The notes under the pieces: model-generated
The model's input: the letters and a program-made list of their open reading frames with translations, nothing else
The model's database searches: none
What the model was told of the DNA's origin: nothing
Source: Halomonas sp. KAO
GTDB taxonomy: Bacteria; Pseudomonadota; Gammaproteobacteria; Pseudomonadales; Halomonadaceae
Reading direction: 5' to 3'
Length of the DNA stretch: 64,000 nucleotides
Assembly: GCF_015595025.1 (NCBI RefSeq)
Contig: NZ_JADNRL010000024.1
Span: forward strand, 167,499 to 231,498
Shown: positions 61,830 to 64,000 of the stretch, piece after piece
Layout: each line of letters starts with the position of its first letter
Position numbering within the stretch: the first letter of the stretch is position 1
Program-made: the position numbers and the translations under genes

Positions 61830-62045
61830 ATGCCTTCTGTTAAAGTACGTGATAACGAGCCGTTTGACGTCGCGCTGCGTCGCTTCAAGCGTTCCTGCGA
61901 AAAAGCCGGTGTTCTCTCCGAGGTGCGTCGTCGCGAGCACTACGAGAAGCCGACCGCGGAGCGCAAGCGCAAGGCGGCGGCTGCCGTCAAGCGTCACGCC
62001 AAGAAGCTCCAGCGTGAGCGCAAGCGCTTCGAACGGCTCTATTGA
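61830..62045 (+). CDS. rpsU: 30S ribosomal protein S21
   Basis: The 71-aa basic protein is a textbook S21 ([59 protein letters not shown]). It joins the 30S platform late and helps initiation. GGTGAG lies before the ATG. It opens the macromolecular synthesis operon rpsU-dnaG-rpoD. Confidence 0.98.
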   Translation: MPSVKVRDNEPFDVALRRFKRSCEKAGVLSEVRRREHYEKPTAERKRKAAAAVKRHAKKLQRERKRFERLY

Positions 62046-62096
62046 TCCGTACTGGAGACGTCGGGCCCTAGGGTCGGGCGGTCTCAGGAGGACGCC

Positions 62097-62129
62097 AAGC
62101 GGCCGCCATCCGGTGGCCGCTTGTTTTTT
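62097..62129 (+). terminator. Rho-independent terminator between rpsU and dnaG
   Basis: An 11-bp stem (AAGCGGCCGCC/GGTGGCCGCTT, one G-T pair) with loop ATCC, followed by G and six T. It occupies the same place as the E. coli rpsU-dnaG attenuator that lets S21 be made in excess over primase. Confidence 0.92.
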
Positions 62130-62196
62130 CCGGGTCGATGGTGACTGCCGTCGACCCAGGGTGATCACACCGCAGTCGTCGAGGTGATTCGACTTC

Positions 62197-64000
62197 ATGG
62201 CCGGACAGATTCCCCAGCGCTTCATCGATGACCTGCTGGCTCGCGTCGACGTGGTCGAGGTGGTGGGCGAGCGGGTCAAGCTCAAGAAGGCCGGACGCAA
62301 CTACTCGGGCCTGTGCCCCTTCCATCAGGAAAAGACGCCGTCATTCACCGTGAGTGCCGACAAGCAGTTCTATCACTGCTTCGGCTGTGGCGCCCACGGC
62401 AATGCCCTGCGCTTCCTGATGGAGTACGACAAGCTGCGCTTCCCCGAGGCGGTGGAGCAGCTGGCCGGGCGGCTGGGCATGGACGTGCCCCGCGAGGGCG
62501 CCGATGACCCCCGTGCCCAGGCACGAGAGCGCAAGCGCAAGGAGGGGGTCAACCTGCTGGAGCTCTCGGCCGCCTATTTTCGCGAGCGCCTGAAGATGCC
62601 CGAGGGGCAGGGCGCCCGGGACTACCTGGAGCGTCGCGGCCTGGCGCCGGAGGTGCTCGAGACCTTCGGTGTCGGCTATGCGCCGGATGGCTGGGAAGGC
62701 CTCAAGCGGCACCTGGGTGAGCGCGGCATCGGCGAGCCGGTGCAGGTGGAGTATGGCCTGCTGGTGCATCGCGAGGAGAGTGGTCGCACCTACGATCGTT
62801 TCCGCGACCGGGTCATGTTTCCGATCCGGGATATCAAGGGGCGCACCATCGGCTTCGGAGGCCGGGTGCTGGGCGATGCCAAGCCCAAGTACCTCAACTC
62901 GCCGGAGACGCCGGTGTTCCACAAGGGGCGCGAGCTGTATGGCCTCTACGAGGCGCGCCAGGCCGATCACCGCCTGGAGCGGGTGGTGATCGTCGAGGGC
63001 TACATGGACGTGGTGGCCCTGGCGCAGTTCGGCATCCGCAATGCGGTCGCCACCCTGGGCACCTCCACCAGCGAGGAGCATCTCGGCCGCCTGTTCCGGA
63101 TGGTCAACGAGGTGGTGTTCTGCTTCGACGGCGACCGAGCCGGGCGCCAGGCGGCCACGCGCGCGCTGGAGACGGCGCTGCCGCTGATGATCGACGGGCG
63201 CCAGGCGCGCTTTCTGTTCCTGCCCGAGGAGGAGGATCCGGACACCCTGGTGCGCCGGGAGGGCGCCGAGGCCTTCCAGGACCGCATCACCTGCGCCAGC
63301 CCATTGTCGGAGTTCCTCTTCGATCAGGCGGCGGCGGGGCGCGACCTGGCGCATATCGAGGAGCGCGAGCGGTACGCCAGCCAGGTGTTGAAGGCGATCG
63401 GACGGCTGCCGGAGGGCGTGCTCAAGTCGCTGATGCTGACCGAGCTGTCGCGTCGCACCGGGGTCGAGGCGGCGAACTTCTCGGCCCTGCTGGCAAGGGA
63501 TGAGGCCATCGCGGGCCGTGAGGCGCGTGGCGGTGAGTCGCCGCCGGCCATGGAGGCAGGCGGCACCCCGGCGTCACCGCCTCCTCGGGAGCAGGGAGGG
63601 GGCCCCTTCCCGCAGCGCTCCGGCGGCGCCTTGAGCCTTGTCGCGCGGGCCCTGCAGCTGCTGCTGCACGAGCCGGAGCTGGTCGTGCAGCTGCCCGCCG
63701 AGGATGACTGGTGCCCCGATGAGGAGCCGGACGGCCTGCTGTGCCGCGAGGTGATTCGCCTGCTGAGGGCGGGTGGCTACCGCAGTCCCCAGGTGCTGCT
63801 GGCGCACTTTCATGGCAGCCCCGAGGGGGAGCGTCTGGCGGCGCTGGCGCGGCGCGAGCTGCTGATTCCGAAGGCGGCGCGAGGTGCCGAGCTGGAGGGC
63901 CTGGTGGGGCACTTTCGAAGGCATCGGCGCAGGCGTTCGCCTCAGGAGGAGTTCGACGCACTGCTGGCCAGGGAGAAGGCGGGGGAGCGGCTGTCACGGG
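62197..64000 (+). CDS. dnaG: DNA primase DnaG, 3' end beyond the window
   Basis: The frame is open from the ATG at 62197 to the last base (601 codons), lacking only the C-terminal end. Visible parts are the CHC2 zinc domain (CPFHQEKTPSF, HCFGCGAHG), the catalytic core with Toprim motifs EGYMDVVAL and FCFDGDRAG, a linker rich in Pro, Gly and Ser (about 440-475), and the start of the DnaB-binding domain. It makes RNA primers and works with the DnaB helicase encoded at 14935. GAGGTGA precedes the start. rpoD is expected next, outside the window. Confidence 0.96.
   Translation, partial: MAGQIPQRFIDDLLARVDVVEVVGERVKLKKAGRNYSGLCPFHQEKTPSFTVSADKQFYHCFGCGAHGNALRFLMEYDKLRFPEAVEQLAGRLGMDVPREGADDPRAQARERKRKEGVNLLELSAAYFRERLKMPEGQGARDYLERRGLAPEVLETFGVGYAPDGWEGLKRHLGERGIGEPVQVEYGLLVHREESGRTYDRFRDRVMFPIRDIKGRTIGFGGRVLGDAKPKYLNSPETPVFHKGRELYGLYEARQADHRLERVVIVEGYMDVVALAQFGIRNAVATLGTSTSEEHLGRLFRMVNEVVFCFDGDRAGRQAATRALETALPLMIDGRQARFLFLPEEEDPDTLVRREGAEAFQDRITCASPLSEFLFDQAAAGRDLAHIEERERYASQVLKAIGRLPEGVLKSLMLTELSRRTGVEAANFSALLARDEAIAGREARGGESPPAMEAGGTPASPPPREQGGGPFPQRSGGALSLVARALQLLLHEPELVVQLPAEDDWCPDEEPDGLLCREVIRLLRAGGYRSPQVLLAHFHGSPEGERLAALARRELLIPKAARGAELEGLVGHFRRHRRRRSPQEEFDALLAREKAGERLSR

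Overview
The window is a contiguous piece of a GC-rich gammaproteobacterial chromosome. Gene content and order fit a moderately halophilic member of the Halomonadaceae (Halomonas-like): two complete Mrp/Pha-type multisubunit cation/proton antiporter operons, a high-potential iron-sulfur protein, the PrkA-YeaH-SpoVR stress trio, a PHA regulator, and the conserved blocks rnr-rlmB, rpsF-rpsR-rplI-dnaB, lptD-surA-pdxA-rsmA-apaGH, and folK-folB-plsY-tsaD-rpsU-dnaG. The assignment is inference from the genes; no rRNA is present.

Layout. 1-1494: 3' part of fadH. 1728-6559: prkA, yeaH and ycgB/spoVR in one direction. 6710-8662: HiPIP, a stand-alone Lrp/AsnC sensor domain and a membrane-anchored nuclease. 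8751-9082: three tandem tRNA-Leu(CAG) genes. 9305-16323: rnr, rlmB, rpsF, rpsR, a membrane protein, rplI and dnaB. 16402-17116: two small proteins of unknown role. 17143-20342: a DCC-family gene and an iron-sulfur (6-4)-type photolyase, divergent from hemH, with a palindromic operator candidate between them. 20372-32270: two head-to-head Mrp antiporter operons, one with A and B fused and one with seven separate genes. 32409-39182: lytic transglycosylase, retropepsin-like protease, rsmE, phaR, purD, thioesterase, prkB, HIT protein and OsmC protein.

39506-46700 is the most unusual block. It is one tight operon encoding a cbb3-like oxidase (a CcoN with a CcoS-like N-terminal extension, CcoO, and a mono-heme CcoP-like protein), a diheme cytochrome, a TsdA-like diheme thiosulfate dehydrogenase and a CcoI-type copper ATPase. 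It looks like a self-contained thiosulfate-to-oxygen electron chain. It is bracketed by two diverged direct repeats of about 51 bp, which suggests it arrived as a unit.

46898-56766 returns to core functions: murU-amgK cell-wall recycling, divergent from lptD-surA-pdxA, then rsmA-apaG-apaH-glpE-cca. The surA gene encodes a short protein with no parvulin domains. 56785-58916 holds a long imperfect palindrome interrupted by a complete group II intron (56924-58910) with its own reverse transcriptase. 58917-64000: folK, folB, plsY, tsaD and the start of the rpsU-dnaG macromolecular synthesis operon; dnaG runs off the end.
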